This document shows, piece by piece, positions 11,881-24,911 of a stretch of 64,000 bases of DNA. The notes below the pieces were generated by a model. The model saw nothing but the letters and a program-made list of their open reading frames with translations. It searched no databases and was not told the DNA's origin. Numbering within the stretch: position 1 is the stretch's first letter; each line of letters starts with the position of its first letter. A program made the translations under genes and the position numbers. This DNA is from Alitta virens (lineage: Eukaryota > Annelida > Polychaeta > Phyllodocida > Nereididae): NCBI GenBank assembly GCA_932294295.1, contig OW028585.1, positions 29,806,720 through 29,870,719 of the forward strand, given 5' to 3'.

Positions 11881-12300
11881 TCAGGGTAATATTAAACTAT
11901 CCAATATTATTCTCTCCTTATAGTATTTTAAAGGACTGTTGTCACAATAACCACAAGTTGTATTGGTTACCCTTGAAACTCTTGGACTCCTTCTGGTAAT
12001 GGTTGTAACACTTGGGTTAAGACCTGTGTAATTTGCCCTTGAAAGTCCTAGGCCTCCTTGTGGTAACACTGGATGAAGACCTCGAATTTGCTCAATGAGC
12101 CAAGAGTTTCGACCAACAGAGAGATTATTGTCTCTTACTGCTTAAATTTACAAACAAAAAAACCAATATGACATGGCAGAGGCACTTTAAAAGGCTAAAA
12201 ATAAAAATTCATTGTCTGCCAGTGTAACCACTTTTCCACTAGCTATTCTAGTAGTACTTTGAAGGACCAGTAAACAGGCATCACAATCGCCCTCTGGTAA
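11881..12300 (+). repeat. Outer end of the left inverted arm
   Basis: Reverse complement of about 55600-56010, the intron between exons 2 and 3 of the methyltransferase gene. It ends exactly next to where exon 2 would begin, so the duplication breakpoint lies at about 11880. A C homopolymer follows at about 12311. Confidence 0.8.
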
Positions 12301-12576
12301 TGCCTGGTGCCCCCCCCCCCTCGGACCGCTGACTGTTAATACTTACTAAAGGTTGGCAAGTTATGGAGTCTTGCCTACCTTGGGTATAAATATATAGCAG
12401 TCAGCGGTCCAGGGGGGGGGGGGGAGGGGGCTACACCAGAGGGTGATTGTGATGCCTGTGGACCAGTCAGTGTTACACTAACCACAATTAATGAAGATTT
12501 ATTGCTTATCATTGAAACTCCTGGACTCTTTGTGGTAACACCAGTGTGATTTTGTACTTTTATTTCAAACTTGCAG

Positions 12577-12734
12577 GATGGGTTTACACAAGCATATGAC
12601 CTAGTTTTGAATCGGATAATGTTACAGCATTTGTTTGATGCGGATGATGAGAAATTTTTGAAGATGGTGTCTGATAGTGGTTTCTTTTGACAACAACTTT
12701 TCCCACTCATGAGATTAATCAAGAATTAAACATA
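12577..12734 (+). pseudogene. Methyltransferase exon 3 remnant, frameshifted
   Basis: Plus-strand copy of exon 3 of the methyltransferase at 54048-61987, with the acceptor TTGCAG and donor GTAAGA still present. It is 158 nt instead of 165: seven bases after the DSG codons are missing, which shifts the frame straight into TGA. The flanking intron is also duplicated (11881-12300 matches 55600-56010 in reverse), but exon 2 lies just beyond the end of the homology and no exon 4 was found. It is therefore a dead partial copy at the outer end of the left inverted arm. It lies tail-to-tail with AKR-B, as the intact gene lies with AKR-C. Confidence 0.85.
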
Positions 12735-14814
12735 GTAAGATGTGATTTATTTCATTCCTCTCATATGTGATATTGATCAGCTCCAAATCGATCTTGTAGA
12801 GCATTCAATCAAACTGACTAAATTTCACAATTAAGATTTATGATGGGATGTCATGCTGTTGTTATAAGAAGATTGGCCAATCCCTAAGTTTCTTGCTTGC
12901 CCAAATAATTGTTGATTCCAGGCAGGATCCTAAAAATCAAATGTGGGCCAGAAGGCATTGTAGCAAGTTTTAATTATTTAATTCAATTGCTCCCTCCCCA
13001 CCCACGAATATCATATTGCATTATTGACCTCATACAGCAATACAACATCAATGGCAAGCTGGCAACTATTCAAGTTTTTATTATCCTGCAAAAAGCCAGA
13101 CAAGCAAGAAAAAAAATAGTCTAGCATATAAACTGTTGCACTTGGTTTCACTCTCCTGTCCAACAAATACACCCATGGCCATAAGTTACAAACTGTTGCA
13201 CTTGCTTTCACTCTCCTGTCCAACAAATACACCCATGGCCATAAGTTTTTGGACACTTTAAATCAGTATAGTCTGGTTTTTTTACGTTATTGAACTTTTT
13301 CTTGAATTATTTTCTTTAGGCCCTATTTATTGTCCTGAAAAGACATAAATTTGTTTCATAGTCATGCCAATACAAATATTAAGTTATGGATGGTTGGTCA
13401 GAAGGAAGAGTCTCATCATCCGCATAGGCTGCATCCGATTCAATTTAAAATGCTACTCCAGTGCAAGAGTCAATTTGTAGCTTGTTCTTGTTCTGGAACA
13501 AGCAAGAGCAACTCAGTGTCCCTACGTTTGAGGTGTATGGCTCCTGGCCTGTGATTAACTAGAGTGCGAGTGTTACTTGAATATGGCCCCCATGGTGTGC
13601 TTTCAAAAAGGACTCTGCCAGAACAACACCCACCAAAATAGCCTCCATCCAAAACAGTTTTTATTATGAATTTTGTTAGTGATTTTCATTTGTCTGATAA
13701 TTTGTTTCCACCCTTAAATGTTGTAGTGGTTGTTATAAATAAAATGTTAAGCTATTCAACTTTTGATTTCATGGCAGGGTGGCTTTTAATTTGTTTAAGG
13801 GACCAACAAGAAGGGCAATTAAGCGGCCATTGCAAGGTAGCCAGAACGCCTACTTTTTCTTTACTCAAATTGTTTAGAAAAAAAAGTATTGTAAAACAGT
13901 TGCATTTTGGCTTATACAATGATCTGCAGGTGAATAACAATTTAGGCCAATATCGTTTTCTGGTAGATGTCATAAACCGCAAGCCAACCCGGGTGCAAAA
14001 AAAACAAAAAAACTTGACATGAGACATCAAGATAACCTTTTGAACTGAATTGGCTGACGTTAAAAACCTGAGTCTCAGGCTAAAACCAAACAATCCTCTT
14101 CTGGATCATCTTAGTATTATTTTTGCAATATAGTAGCTGTGTGCATCTCCTCAGTTGATCGTCGTGAATATGGTTCTTGGCCCAGTATGTAACCCACTTA
14201 AATGGCGGGTAACGCCATGCTTTGGATCCCGAGTTGATCCCATAAGCCTCCACTTTATTTCTGAACCTTTCACAGGTGGGTCGGCGACAGGGACCACTTT
14301 CTCACACTGTCCTACAATCTATTTACACCTCCCTGTGGCAATTGATGCTTCTTTTCTGCTGATTCAAAAACACTAACATTTTTGCCCTACATCTGTTCTC
14401 TTGCAATATACTTATACCTATCTCATATGTAAACCTACCCCTACCTAGTACCTACACTTCCATTGACCTGTCACCTATTTCATTCAGCAGTCAGTTATTA
14501 TATTCAGTAATTTCGACCCACTACGTCTAACAGTGTCCCTGCTGCAATGGGCAGAGCTCTGCACATCCCATGTGCATTCTAGTGAAAAATGATGTTTTTT
14601 GTCAATTTATTCAAACTTTTATACAAGATAATACACATCTGTTATCATATAGTAAAACCATAGGTAAAATCTTACTAAATCCAGGTGAATAATTAGTAAC
14701 ATAATGAACAGTAACAATCAGGTTTGGCAATCATACTCCATACAGTCTATACATGTCGAAATCCTTGAAATGGTTATGTAATGTCAACTTCTTACAACAG
14801 AAAGTAAATTGGAT
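12735..14814. other. Intergenic DNA, left counterpart of the AKR-C 3' flank
   Basis: Contains a tandem pair of about 63 bp (CTCTCCTGTCCAACAAATAC at 13152 and 13212) whose single counterpart is at about 54735-54785 in reverse. The segment 14580-14810 matches the AKR-C 3' flank (52500-52680). No intact gene was recognised. Confidence 0.55.
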
Positions 14815-17800
14815 TTAGCATTCATTAAATGGAAAGTTAGGAGCCTTTCTGTCTCGTTTTCTGGAAGAAAAGAAAAAAAAACAAGAATATCAGAATGTAA
14901 TGGGATCCCAGTGTCACATTCTACCAAATAAAAACACTTTGTTCATACGCTGTGCTTCTTATGGCCTAATGTTTGGCAAAGTAAGTCTTAATATACACTG
15001 ATAACATTAACAAACATAATGAATGGGAATACTTTACTACGATCTGGATAAAATCATGCTATGTTATTTGTACCATTGTTTTACGTCATGTAAATATATG
15101 CAGATTGAGTCTGTTGTTTTCATGGATGATCAAGCTGTACAAACATTTATCTCATGAATATGTTTTTGTGAAGAATCAAAATGTTTGATTGGCTGAGATA
15201 GATGTGGAAAGTGTAGTCGTCTAAGGCAAGTTCTTGCCTCTATCGAGGATTGATTGATCAGGTGAGAGAGAGGAGTTCACCGTGTTATCTGAACCACATC
15301 CACCTGGGATTTGCTCATAAAGAGTGGCCAGGCCTGGGATTGAATCTGGGTCCTTCTGAGGAGGAGGTGAGTGTCTTACCACAAGACCACCCAGCTGAGA
15401 GACCGTTGCAACACTTTCAGATTTTTCTTAATAAAAACATGATTCCTGGTACTGTGAATTGAGGTCATATACAATAAGATAATGTCCGGAAATAGGGTCT
15501 AACATGTCCATTATCGTAAATATTTTGGTGGAGTTACTGAATTTCATAGTTCTGGGTAGAGGTGAGAAGGGTTTACATGTACACAGGATTTTGACATCTG
15601 AATTGGGCTGGTCAGCCTTATCCCAGACAGCATTCCAAATTGTTTCAATGTCAGCAAGATGTCAGCAATGTTGAAATGATGTTGTACCAAAGGCGGCCGA
15701 TATAGAAACGATGTTGGCCTGATTTTGAATACTATCTGGAATGTATACTTACCCATCAACAGTCACGAATGGAACAACAAGACGCATGTTCCTGTCAAAA
15801 TTGTTTATGACTTCCATATCTTCTTTGAGCAGCTCAAAATCAAAGATCTGAAAATTTTGCCCCCCAAAAAAACATTAATGACATCACATCATTTTTTTAA
15901 TTGTGTTTGGCTGACCATGTAAAACAGCACCATGGATATCATTTAATAAATGTTTAAAAACTGTATCAGTATGTAGAGTAGATTTATGGCACCAACGCCA
16001 TGAGATTATGAAATTCTTCTGCATTTTTCGTCTGCATTTTAGTGATACTGATAAGGCATGTTATGCCATGAATACTCATTTTTATTAGATATGCTGTTTA
16101 TATGATATTACCTCAAAATTCTCCTTAATCCTGGCTGGATTAGTGCTCTTTGGGATAATGACAATATTCCTCTGGCTTAACCATCTCAAAACTATCTGTG
16201 CTCGTGATTTCTTGTATTTGTTTGACAAAGTTATGAGGTGCTGGTCTTCCAGAAGAGTTGGTTCATCAGGACTTGCCCTATAGGAAAAAATGCAACAATC
16301 TGTAGTGCTGAATTGACCTGTGTAAATGAAATTGATTCTTGTCTATTCGGAAATCTTAGTGTACATGAATTACAAGGACTAAAGACCTTGCAGAAGAAAA
16401 GCAATGGAAAGCCACCATCTTACAGTGTTCATGGTTTGTAAAATAAACAGATGCAGATATATTTATTTGTCACGTATGTAGATATCAGGGGCATCGATTC
16501 AAGGGGGGGGGGAGATATATACCCCCTACTTCTGGGAAGGTGGGGAGGGATGGTCAATGCAATAAGATTTGAGCTTTGTTAAAACAGTTTTATATTGCAT
16601 TTCAGAACAAGTTTATAAAATAGCTTGGCATCCACCAAAACTTTACCTCTTGACAAGTGTCTGCATGTTATTGCCACTACTTGTACTAGCAAAGCAAAGC
16701 CGCGTTTGATAGACAAGTAGGCCTGCATTCCCCCCCCCCCCCCCTTCACCCATCAAGAGAAATCAATGGCCCTGGTAGATACACATCTGGTTTCTAAAAT
16801 TTTGGCTCCTTATTTCACATTTGCACACATTTAAATTTCTGCAGCATTTACCAAAGAATTGCGTTGGGCACAAACATTTTTTAAATCTTTGTGTTTGCAT
16901 ACGTGGCACTCTTTAGTCTTCAGCCTCCGGGCAAAATTACATAGCATGTGCAGTTGGAATAATAATTATTCAACACCCATGGAATTTGAAGGAAAATGTG
17001 CCAACTATAACATAAATGACATGCAATCATCACAATTTTTGATGATGTGATAATGTGTCATGTTTTGCAAATTCTACTGCTGTTTTGCAACATGTGTGTA
17101 ATGTTACATAACCTTTGCACATGTGAACTCCATTTTTGGGGTATTGGGTTGCTATGGTCTGTGGGGCCATTGCTGTTGTTGAATCTAGCTTTCTTTTAAT
17201 CCAGACAATCTTGTCTAGTCATCACCTGGTTATTTATGATGAAAATATTGCAATATCATTGGCGCTTTTACAATTCAAGCGACTGTAACACAGAATAAAA
17301 TTTCATGAAAATGGGCCATTTTTTCGCCTTCTCTGAATAGATAGTATTATTTAAGTGTATGTTTGGAAACTTTCACTTTTGATTTTTTAATTGACAAAGC
17401 AATAAGCAAAATAATTTTGAAGTACAAGAACCAAAGTTTGACATTTCAAGAATAATATATAGTTTTGATGTATTTTCACCAAATGTTCTGTTGCTACTGA
17501 AGTCCCTCAACTTTTTCACAAAAATTGCAAAAGAAATTCACCAGCCAGCTACTATTTCATGATTTCTGGCTAAAATGTTTGCCAGGATGAATTTCATAAA
17601 AATTCAGAGGAAATCTGCTAAAAATCGTGTAATTTGAACAAATTATTAAATATATCAAAACTCTACCCTAAAATATGAATATATAAGACTTTGTATGTGC
17701 ATTGGTCATGTATTAATGCAAAACAGATGAAAAACAGCTTTAAAATTTGCAAAATATCATGAATGGTCACTTCTAAGAAAAAATATATGATAGCATGTGT

Positions 17801-20800
17801 CATTTTTGTCCTGTGCAGAATTATAGTTGACATATTTTGATCCAAAATTCCAGGGGGTTGAATAATTCTGCTTCCAACTGTATTTAACGAGTGTGACACA
17901 CTCTTATTACTATTATTGTCTTAATACATTTTCTCATAAACCACAGCCTGGGCTTCCAATTCACAGCTGTATTTAAGAAGTGAACGACGAAGTGAACGAC
18001 AAATTCTGTTAGATCTTGTCCAGATCTGTACATTTTGGTTTTAACCATTTTGTACTCAAATAAAGGCCCTCCTTTTTATTCTTTGGGAGGCCACTTGTAT
18101 AGGCATTTATTTGAGGTGGGCTTCTATTCAAGGTATCTTCTATTATGTTAGTGGCAATGAAGGGCACAAAAATTGCAAAAGAAATTCTCAGATTTTACCT
18201 GCTTTGAGGGAGGCTTAAATTTATTTAGTTATTTTTTTTTTTTTGGGAAGGCAGCTTCTATTCCAGGTGGGCCTCTTTTTGAGAGGGTTTATTCGAGTAA
18301 ACGCGGTCTTTGCATGCGATAAAACTAGTCAGATGGACACTACTAGTCACTAAGGGCCCACTCACACTAACCCCTGGTGTGATATTACATCAGGACAACT
18401 AACACACATTGCCAGGAAATAGGTAACATAACTGTTAAACAGTAAATGCATCATGTTAACTACAGTGTGATTACATTCAACTCTCAAAGACTGCCCTCAA
18501 CTCAGAAAAAAAATGGTAATGTGACTCGTGCACAAATTGCTATCATGAGGATTGTGTCCACATTTTGTTCAAGATTCTCGAACATCATGGCCAACGTTAT
18601 GAAGAGCTTGGTTGATTCACCACTTTTGAGGTCATCTTGTAACAACGAAGCAAAAAATTAAAATTAATCATTTGTCAAATGAAACACCTTGTAAGCTTTC
18701 TGTAGGTTTTAACAGATCAAGACCTGAGAAGGCCGAGAAGTAGACCTCCACAAAAAGCTATTTTTGGTGTTGCCTATCATATCCATGCCCTTGCTATATA
18801 TTTGCTTCATTTGCCACTGCGCTTCGACCTGTTCATGTATGATATATTACCCTTGGCCATAATGCTGAGGCATTAATGTATTATATATATTAACCAATGC
18901 ATTTACCATGGTCTGTCGGCAGAACCCAGAGGACTGTATGCCGTAACGCTAATGCCCTTGGATTGACAGAAGTTGACAAGTTGTTTGTTAGCAAAATAAG
19001 GATGAACTTCGACCTGAAAGAAGTAAAGTTGCTGTAGTTATATACAGTATAAACTTACTACATGTATTAAGACTTTTTCAATGAAGCTAAAGGTAAGACT
19101 TCACTAAGTTTATATTTTGTTAGTTTGAATGATTAAATGAGACTACATTAAAAACTATAATATTCTGATATGTCACTATGATGTGTTTAATTGTTGTATA
19201 TATCAGACTGTTAGTAAGTGAATGAGCTGACTGCAGCCATTTTATTTTCAGCCAATTTCATAGATTTGGAAACAATATTTCAGATAATGTCATGTGAATC
19301 CAGGATGTCCAGTGGCTGAGTGACAGAAATAGCTGATGAAAATCCTGGATCCGCATGACATTGTCTGGAGTTTTGTTTACAAGTCTATGAAATGGTCTGT
19401 AAAGTTTATTACCTGATTAGTAGCTGGTTTGATGGTAGCGTTGTCCAAAATATGTTGTATCTGCTCGGTGTTGAAGTTGGAAATTCCAATGTGTTTGACT
19501 AGACCTTCTTCAACTAACTTTTCCATTGCCTTTTTTATTAAACATAAATGACATTTAAAAAGATTTCCATGACAATTAGGGACATTCCAACTATTCATTG
19601 AGAGGACTATGTATTATTTATTGCATTATATAATCACAAATATTTTTAGTGCAGTAGAATTCAGTCAGAATGGTGTTTTTATTTAAATTATTGTATATAG
19701 CTGACCATGGTTTAAGCAGAGAGACTATGACCAAACAATATGCATTAAAGAATGTTGATGAAAACAGAGGTTATTAAATGGCTAACCTAAATTGCACAGT
19801 ACAACTTTATGAAAGTGGTTTGTCAGGAGCTAAACTTAGCTAGACCTCTCTATTGACCCTAGCTGCCTTGTGCTAAACTTGTCCATTTATTAGTATAGAA
19901 GCATACAGTGCTTGAGGACAATAGTAATTCCGCTAATTTCAGCTCCAAAATGACTTGCCACTTTTAAATAGTTGTACTGGATGAACTTTACTTGTAATAA
20001 ACCCTTTTCATATCAAACTGTACTTTTTAATGATAACCGGTTTTTCAAGTGTACCTTGTAAGTTTCTGTGGGATGAACATCTTCATAAATGAGGTTCCCT
20101 GCTTCATCTCTGGGAAAATTATCTTCTCCACTCTGCGTAAAATAAAAATAATATTGAACCACATTAGCCATATAATTATTACAATATCTCATTTCTAGGT
20201 TGTCATAGGACCATGTATTACTTAGTGCATTTTATAATCACAAATATTTTGAGTCCCTGAGCATTCAGTAACAATGGTGTTTTTATTTAAAGTATTGTTT
20301 ATAGCTGACCATGCTTTAAGCAGAGAAACAATGACCAAACAATGTGCATCAAAAAATTTTAATGGAAGGCATTTAAGTAAAAATAAATACATAAAAAACT
20401 ACGTGAAAATGTATTAGTCCTGAAACATGAACATCTAGGACCCAATTTAGTGGTAATGTTCCATAGGTCCATATCTCTGTGGTTTCTGAGGCTTATAACT
20501 AAATGCAACAAAATATAACACAAGGAAATTAATAAGATACACAACTCACCTTCAAAGATATTGGCCAGTGCATGAGATATAAATCCAGATATTTCAACTT
20601 CAGTAGTTCTAGGCTTTGTACTACATTTTTTCTCACATCTTCTGGAGCATGGTGAGTATTCCATAACTGATATATTGAATATTAAGGAGAAAAAAAACAA
20701 CATCCAAATTACAATTTCTAGAAACCAGATGATGTCATTCTATGTTCCAATAATTCATGCAAGACTCGTGTGATTTGTTGCATGTCTGTCTCCAAACGAA

Positions 20801-23603
20801 AGATAGCATCACCAAAGGTCAATGATGAGGTCAATGATGAGGTCAATGAGTACAAATGGACCACTGGTGACATCATCAATAGTTTGGAGACAGGCTGGCA
20901 ACAAACGACATGTGACTTACATGTCCTAAAAAAAAAAGGCCTTCAAGTGAAAATTAATCATGTAACTATATAGTGACTAGTTTCTATTCAAAGACTGTGC
21001 TTAATATCTGATATATATATTGTTTTATCCTAAATTTAGTGATTTGGGTTTCTGTCAGAATACCTAATACTCACTTTGCTGACTACAAAGAGATCCTCAC
21101 GTTTGACGACTTCTTGAGAAATTTTCTCGGCTATAGCTGACCCGACTTCTGCCTCATTTCCATATGCAAATGCACAGTCGATATGGCGATAACCAATGTC
21201 AATGGCTGTCTTCACTGCTGTTTCTACTTCGCCTGGCTTGGACTGTTAAAAAATTTAAATATTATCATCTAGTCAGACCAATAATTATTCAGTTGGCTTT
21301 GACATTGATAGATAAATATAAAACATCCAGGTGAGCATCAAGAAGCTTATAGAGCCACCAACAAAAGACCGTGTAAGTAATGTCATCAAAGGTCCAATAA
21401 ATGAGGTCACCAAGTGCAATTGGACCTTTTGGTGATGTACTATTTGGAGACAGGGATACACTTTTGCCTCATGACCTCTCTTTGTACTCAGGCATAAGTA
21501 CATGTATTGTGACCTCATGAGTAGACAATGGCCAATGTGAGGTCGCAGAGTGCAAGAACAATGATGCAATTAAAATGAGGTCAATTTCGTAATGGTTGCA
21601 CAGGATCTGATGCATTTGCACTAAACAACTTGCAAAGTTTGTCAATGAAAATGGCCCTGGTGGCAGTCATTCCCAAATTGCTAGAAGCTGAAGTTTTAGT
21701 CAGAGTTACTGAAATTCATCTTGCTCTGGTTCCAAGATAAGCCACTGGTACAGTGCCCGACGTCTGAGTTGTGGCCGATACCAGAGTTGTGGCTGACACC
21801 GGAGTTGTGGATGCAAACAGTGACGTTCAGGGGCTGATCCAGAACATTCTGGCAGACAGGTTTTAGAATATATTGATATCTATCACCCTGCATGTTCAGA
21901 ATGTTTGGATTCGCCCCTGGACATCAGAATTAAAGGCCACAACTCCGTACCGGTGATGGCACAACTTTGCCATTTGGGCACTCTATTGGTCTTCTGCAGG
22001 GTGGGGGCCTAGCTCAGAGGTAGCGCTCTGGGCTTCCAACCGCTGGGTCCCGGGTTCGATTCCCGGTCGAGCCTAAGTTGGATGGCTGTTTCATCCTTCG
22101 TCTCATTGCCATGGTCTCTGCCTGTCCTAATTAGCCCAATTGGTGCAGAAATACAGGACGTAAAGCCCTAATCACCCACCCACCCCATTGGCCTTCTGCA
22201 AATGTCTTGCAACATAAAGTTTTTTATTGTGGCAATGCAGGTCTCTTAATATTTGGATTTCTCCGAATTTCATTCCCTATCAGATTTGGTGGATAAACCC
22301 AAATTCTAATATTTGAATGTTGGAAGCCAGTGGAATTTATTGCCACCCATTGTTGCCAAGTGTTCGATAGTGACGGTTACATGTCTTCACATCTGGCTTA
22401 TCTCACCATTATAAAAGTTTTATCAGTGGCAACAATGGAAAGTATAGAAGTTATCTATGGTATTAAATCTTACATCCCTATTAAATTTATTTATGGTCAT
22501 AATCATAAATTAATTGTTTCACTCTTCTTTTTTTGGAAATGAATGATTTCCCCCATATTCTTATCAAAAATAATATCCATATGTAACCATTTATTTTAAT
22601 ATTGAACAAAATAATACTAGAGATCAAATCATTTGATATATCATAAGGCAACTCTAGTGAAATGTCTGAATAGATTTCATTGTGATTGAATATAATCTTC
22701 CATATATAAGGACAAATTTATATGCATATTTATCATATATTTTGTGCGGCACATATGTTAGTGATTTACAAATGAAATGAGGTTAAAATGCATTTGGTTT
22801 ATTGATTAAGTAGCCGCCTGTAGTGATTTTGTTGTACTCAATAAATGTTGTTTTGCTGAGCTGAATAAAAGATTATAACTGAAATGCTTATCTGATGTTA
22901 TATATCTAGGTTATCTAGGTCATAGTACTTTCACTTTTTATATTTTGACATTTGTTTCCTCCTTTTTTTCATAAAAATGGAAAATCTGGAAAAAATGCTG
23001 TACAATATGTTGCTTCCTTCATATTCCTTAGCATCCCATACTTTGCAATGACAGCCATAAATGTTGTAGAATTCACATGATTCATGTGCATACAATTGGT
23101 AAATATTTTATCATATTGCCATATTCAACTTAGTGAACAGATTTTGTTTATAATTACATATCAATGTAGTTTTCAAGTTACAGGAACTGTGGCAAAATAC
23201 CAGGTTGGCCAAACATTTGCCCGATGCTGGTCCAACTTAGGGGACCCTTTGTACGATGTTAAACCAATGTGACACTTAATCTGCGATGTATTCATAAGTT
23301 TTTAATGACCCCTTTAATATGCTTAGGTTGACATATTGTTGAACATAATAAGCCTTTTAACATTGATATGCATGGCAACGTCCTAAGGTGGTGCAAAATG
23401 TTTTTCTGAACCCTGTGTAGTTGTATCAGCTGAGCACAGTAAATGGGACATCAACAATCTTTCAATGACTTCACTACATCTTACAGGGGCCAAAGCTTCA
23501 ATCGATGGACGATTACAATAATAAATGTACATACCTGCCATGTACCTAATCCAATCATAGGCATATGCATACCCCTGCCAATAGGAATAGCTGGTTTAGC
23601 CAT
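14815..23603 (-). CDS. Aldo-keto reductase copy B, complete nine-exon gene
   Basis: Complete AKR1-like gene, 320 aa, the usual family length. Exons (minus): 23535-23603, 21075-21242, 20550-20666, 20055-20132, 19413-19529, 18907-19013, 16112-16277, 15753-15847 and 14815-14860; all join in frame. Visible landmarks: N-terminal strand [10 protein letters not shown], tetrad Asp45 and Tyr50 ([11 protein letters not shown]), Lys79, His112 in canonical [22 protein letters not shown], the NADPH-binding region IPKST followed by REN-like residues, and C-terminus FPFNEC. Of the three copies this one keeps both active-site tryptophans. Oddity: the exon 5 acceptor has lost the pyrimidine tract seen in A and C and reads AAAAAAG before GCAATGG; the reading frame is still preserved. 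It is divergent from the NAT16-like gene 1.3 kb away. An AATAAA on the minus strand lies at 14606-14611, about 205 bp past the stop. Family assignment is firm; substrate is not known. Confidence 0.92.
15190..15405 (-). mobile_element. Related SINE copy in AKR-B intron 8
   Basis: The reverse strand carries GATTCAATCCCAGGCCTGGCC and a tail (AACTTGCCTTAGACGACTAC) shared with the copies at 535-795 and 46600-46825. Part of the middle is deleted. Confidence 0.65.
16495..16830. repeat. Copy of the poly-G/poly-C dispersed repeat
   Basis: Same family as 1-302, including the right-hand part with TAGATACACATCTGGTTT. In AKR-B intron 6. Confidence 0.75.
16951..17880. mobile_element. Second copy of the CAGTTGGAA TIR element (930 bp)
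   Basis: Same termini and interior as 25724-26611 but inverted, for example the segment at 17155-17290 matches 26330-26445 in reverse. It lies in intron 6 of AKR-B. The left end is more diverged. Confidence 0.82.
18055..18310. repeat. Dispersed repeat ending TTCGAGTAAACGCGG
   Basis: AT-rich unit with repeated AGGC(C/T)TCTATT-type motifs. The reverse counterpart is at 50330-50470 in AKR-C intron 6, so this insertion predates the B/C split. Confidence 0.65.
19250..19395 (-). repeat. Fold-back element beside AKR-B exon 5
   Basis: Same element and position as in A and C, with arms CATGTGAATCCAGGAT and ATCCTGGATCCGCATG, more diverged. Confidence 0.7.
21710..22330 (-). pseudogene. NAT16-like exon 3 relic in AKR-B intron 1, split by a SINE
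   Basis: The reverse strand shows GAGAAATCCAAATATTAAGAG followed by a stretch like ACTTTATGTTGCAAGACATT and GCAGAAGGCCAATGG, matching acetyltransferase exon 3 (around 29651-29740) base for base over long runs. The exon end with its donor-side flank (GGAACCAGAGCAAGATGAA) is at about 21715-21740. A SINE at about 22000-22185 interrupts it, flanked by a near-identical 14-bp duplication. In-frame stops show it is dead. It best preserves the middle of the exon. Confidence 0.75.
22000..22185 (+). mobile_element. tRNA-derived SINE with intact A and B boxes
   Basis: A box TAGCTCAGAGGTAGCGC, anticodon-like loop CTTCCAA, B box GGGTTCGATTCCC, then a non-tRNA tail ending TACAGGACGTAAAGCCCTAA. Flanked by a near-identical duplication (ATTGGTCTTCTGCA and ATTGGCCTTCTGCA). 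The acceptor stem does not pair fully, so it is not a tRNA gene. Confidence 0.85.
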
Positions 23604-24911
23604 GATGCTGTGAAGTCTAATAATCCCAATAGATTTGAAGTTTAACAGCTGGTGTACACTAGCTAACCTTTGGATGTGCACCATTTAATGATGTTTAACC
23701 ATTGACCAGACTGAGACCATGAACGTGTTATCTATGTGTTTGGATATAACCTTTGGCCAGTGACTTTGCCCATTTGATTGTGTGACCTTGAGGTTTGAAT
23801 TGAGTTCAGACGTGTGTCTCCCTTTATTAAGTTGACCCATGGTTCTTAGTGAATGACATTGTTTTCTGAGGTCTTATTTTAATAGTTATGTTATAATTAT
23901 GAATGACTTTTTTTTTTTAAGGTTTTATTTTAATAGTGATGTTATAATTATGAATGACATTGTATTTGTAAGGTTTTATTTTAATAGTGATGTAATGACT
24001 AATGTAGCCATTGCATGTCTCAACAAGAGTGTGATTAAGAATTTTATCATAAATGCTTCAATGATAAAAAAAAAAATGAATGTGTTCACGTTTAGGTTAA
24101 AAAAAACCTTTAAGTAATCTACTACTTTACATGACATTTGACATGTTGCCCCAAAATGACAAAAAAGATATGTTTGTTTGTTCTGTTATTAACCGTGAAA
24201 TGAGCACAATCTCTTTGCAGTAAAGAGGTAACTCAATTTAAGGTAAGTAAATTCACCCTCAGAGAAAAAAATTGATAAATAAATAAAATAATAGTGATTA
24301 AAAAAAACCCCCAAAAAAAATGACAACTGGTTAGCAACAAATCGATTATGAAGAGTCAAGTAGTATTGAGGGTACATTCGTATTCTCAATAGGGGTCAAT
24401 TCTATTCGTTTGTTAAAGTTAGGAGAGTCATTTTTTGACACAATTAGATACAGTAAAATGGCAACAAAACAGTTAAGTCTCAAAATGAGTAGTCTAAGTC
24501 CCATTAATCGAATGGATTGGAAGGGGACTCTGACATCATGGGTGGCACTTCAGTAGCAATAGATATTTATCTTGGAGGTGTCCCCCTTGTTACATATATA
24601 TGTCATGTTCATGCACCATGTGTCGTAATATCTGTACAACTGTATGCATATATATGTAATATGAATAAAATGATTCTGAGTTCTGAGTTCCATTAACAGC
24701 TGTTAATCTTCAGTAAAATGGCAACAATACAGTTAAGTCTCAAAATGAGTAGTCTAAATCCAGCAGTTGCACCAAAGTGTTTGGTCTAGTCTAGGGTTAT
24801 CAAGATGTATGGTCTTATAAGAAAACAAAAGTAGGTCAATATATATATATATATTACATTACACGCGTAACCTGAAAACTTCTGCTCTTTGGTCCCAGTT
24901 CCAGGCAGTTA
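23604..24911. promoter_or_regulatory. Divergent intergenic region between AKR-B and the acetyltransferase gene
   Basis: 1.3 kb between two start codons pointing apart, so it must hold both promoters unless upstream exons exist. About 23650-24500 is homologous in reverse to 39640-40340 upstream of AKR-C. No clear TATA box could be chosen. A short (AT)n run is at 24840-24853. Confidence 0.45.

Noticed and set aside
12375..12722. Minus-strand frame of 115 codons
   Set aside because: It is antisense to the methyltransferase exon 3 remnant and includes a poly-proline stretch from a G homopolymer.
13666..14093. Overlapping frames of about 115 codons on both strands
   Set aside because: No recognised domain, no mirrored counterpart on the right, AT-rich low-complexity composition.
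22010..22083. A tRNA-Gly(UCC)-like gene
   Set aside because: Good A and B boxes and T arm, but the acceptor stem mismatches and a shared non-tRNA tail plus target duplication identify a SINE.
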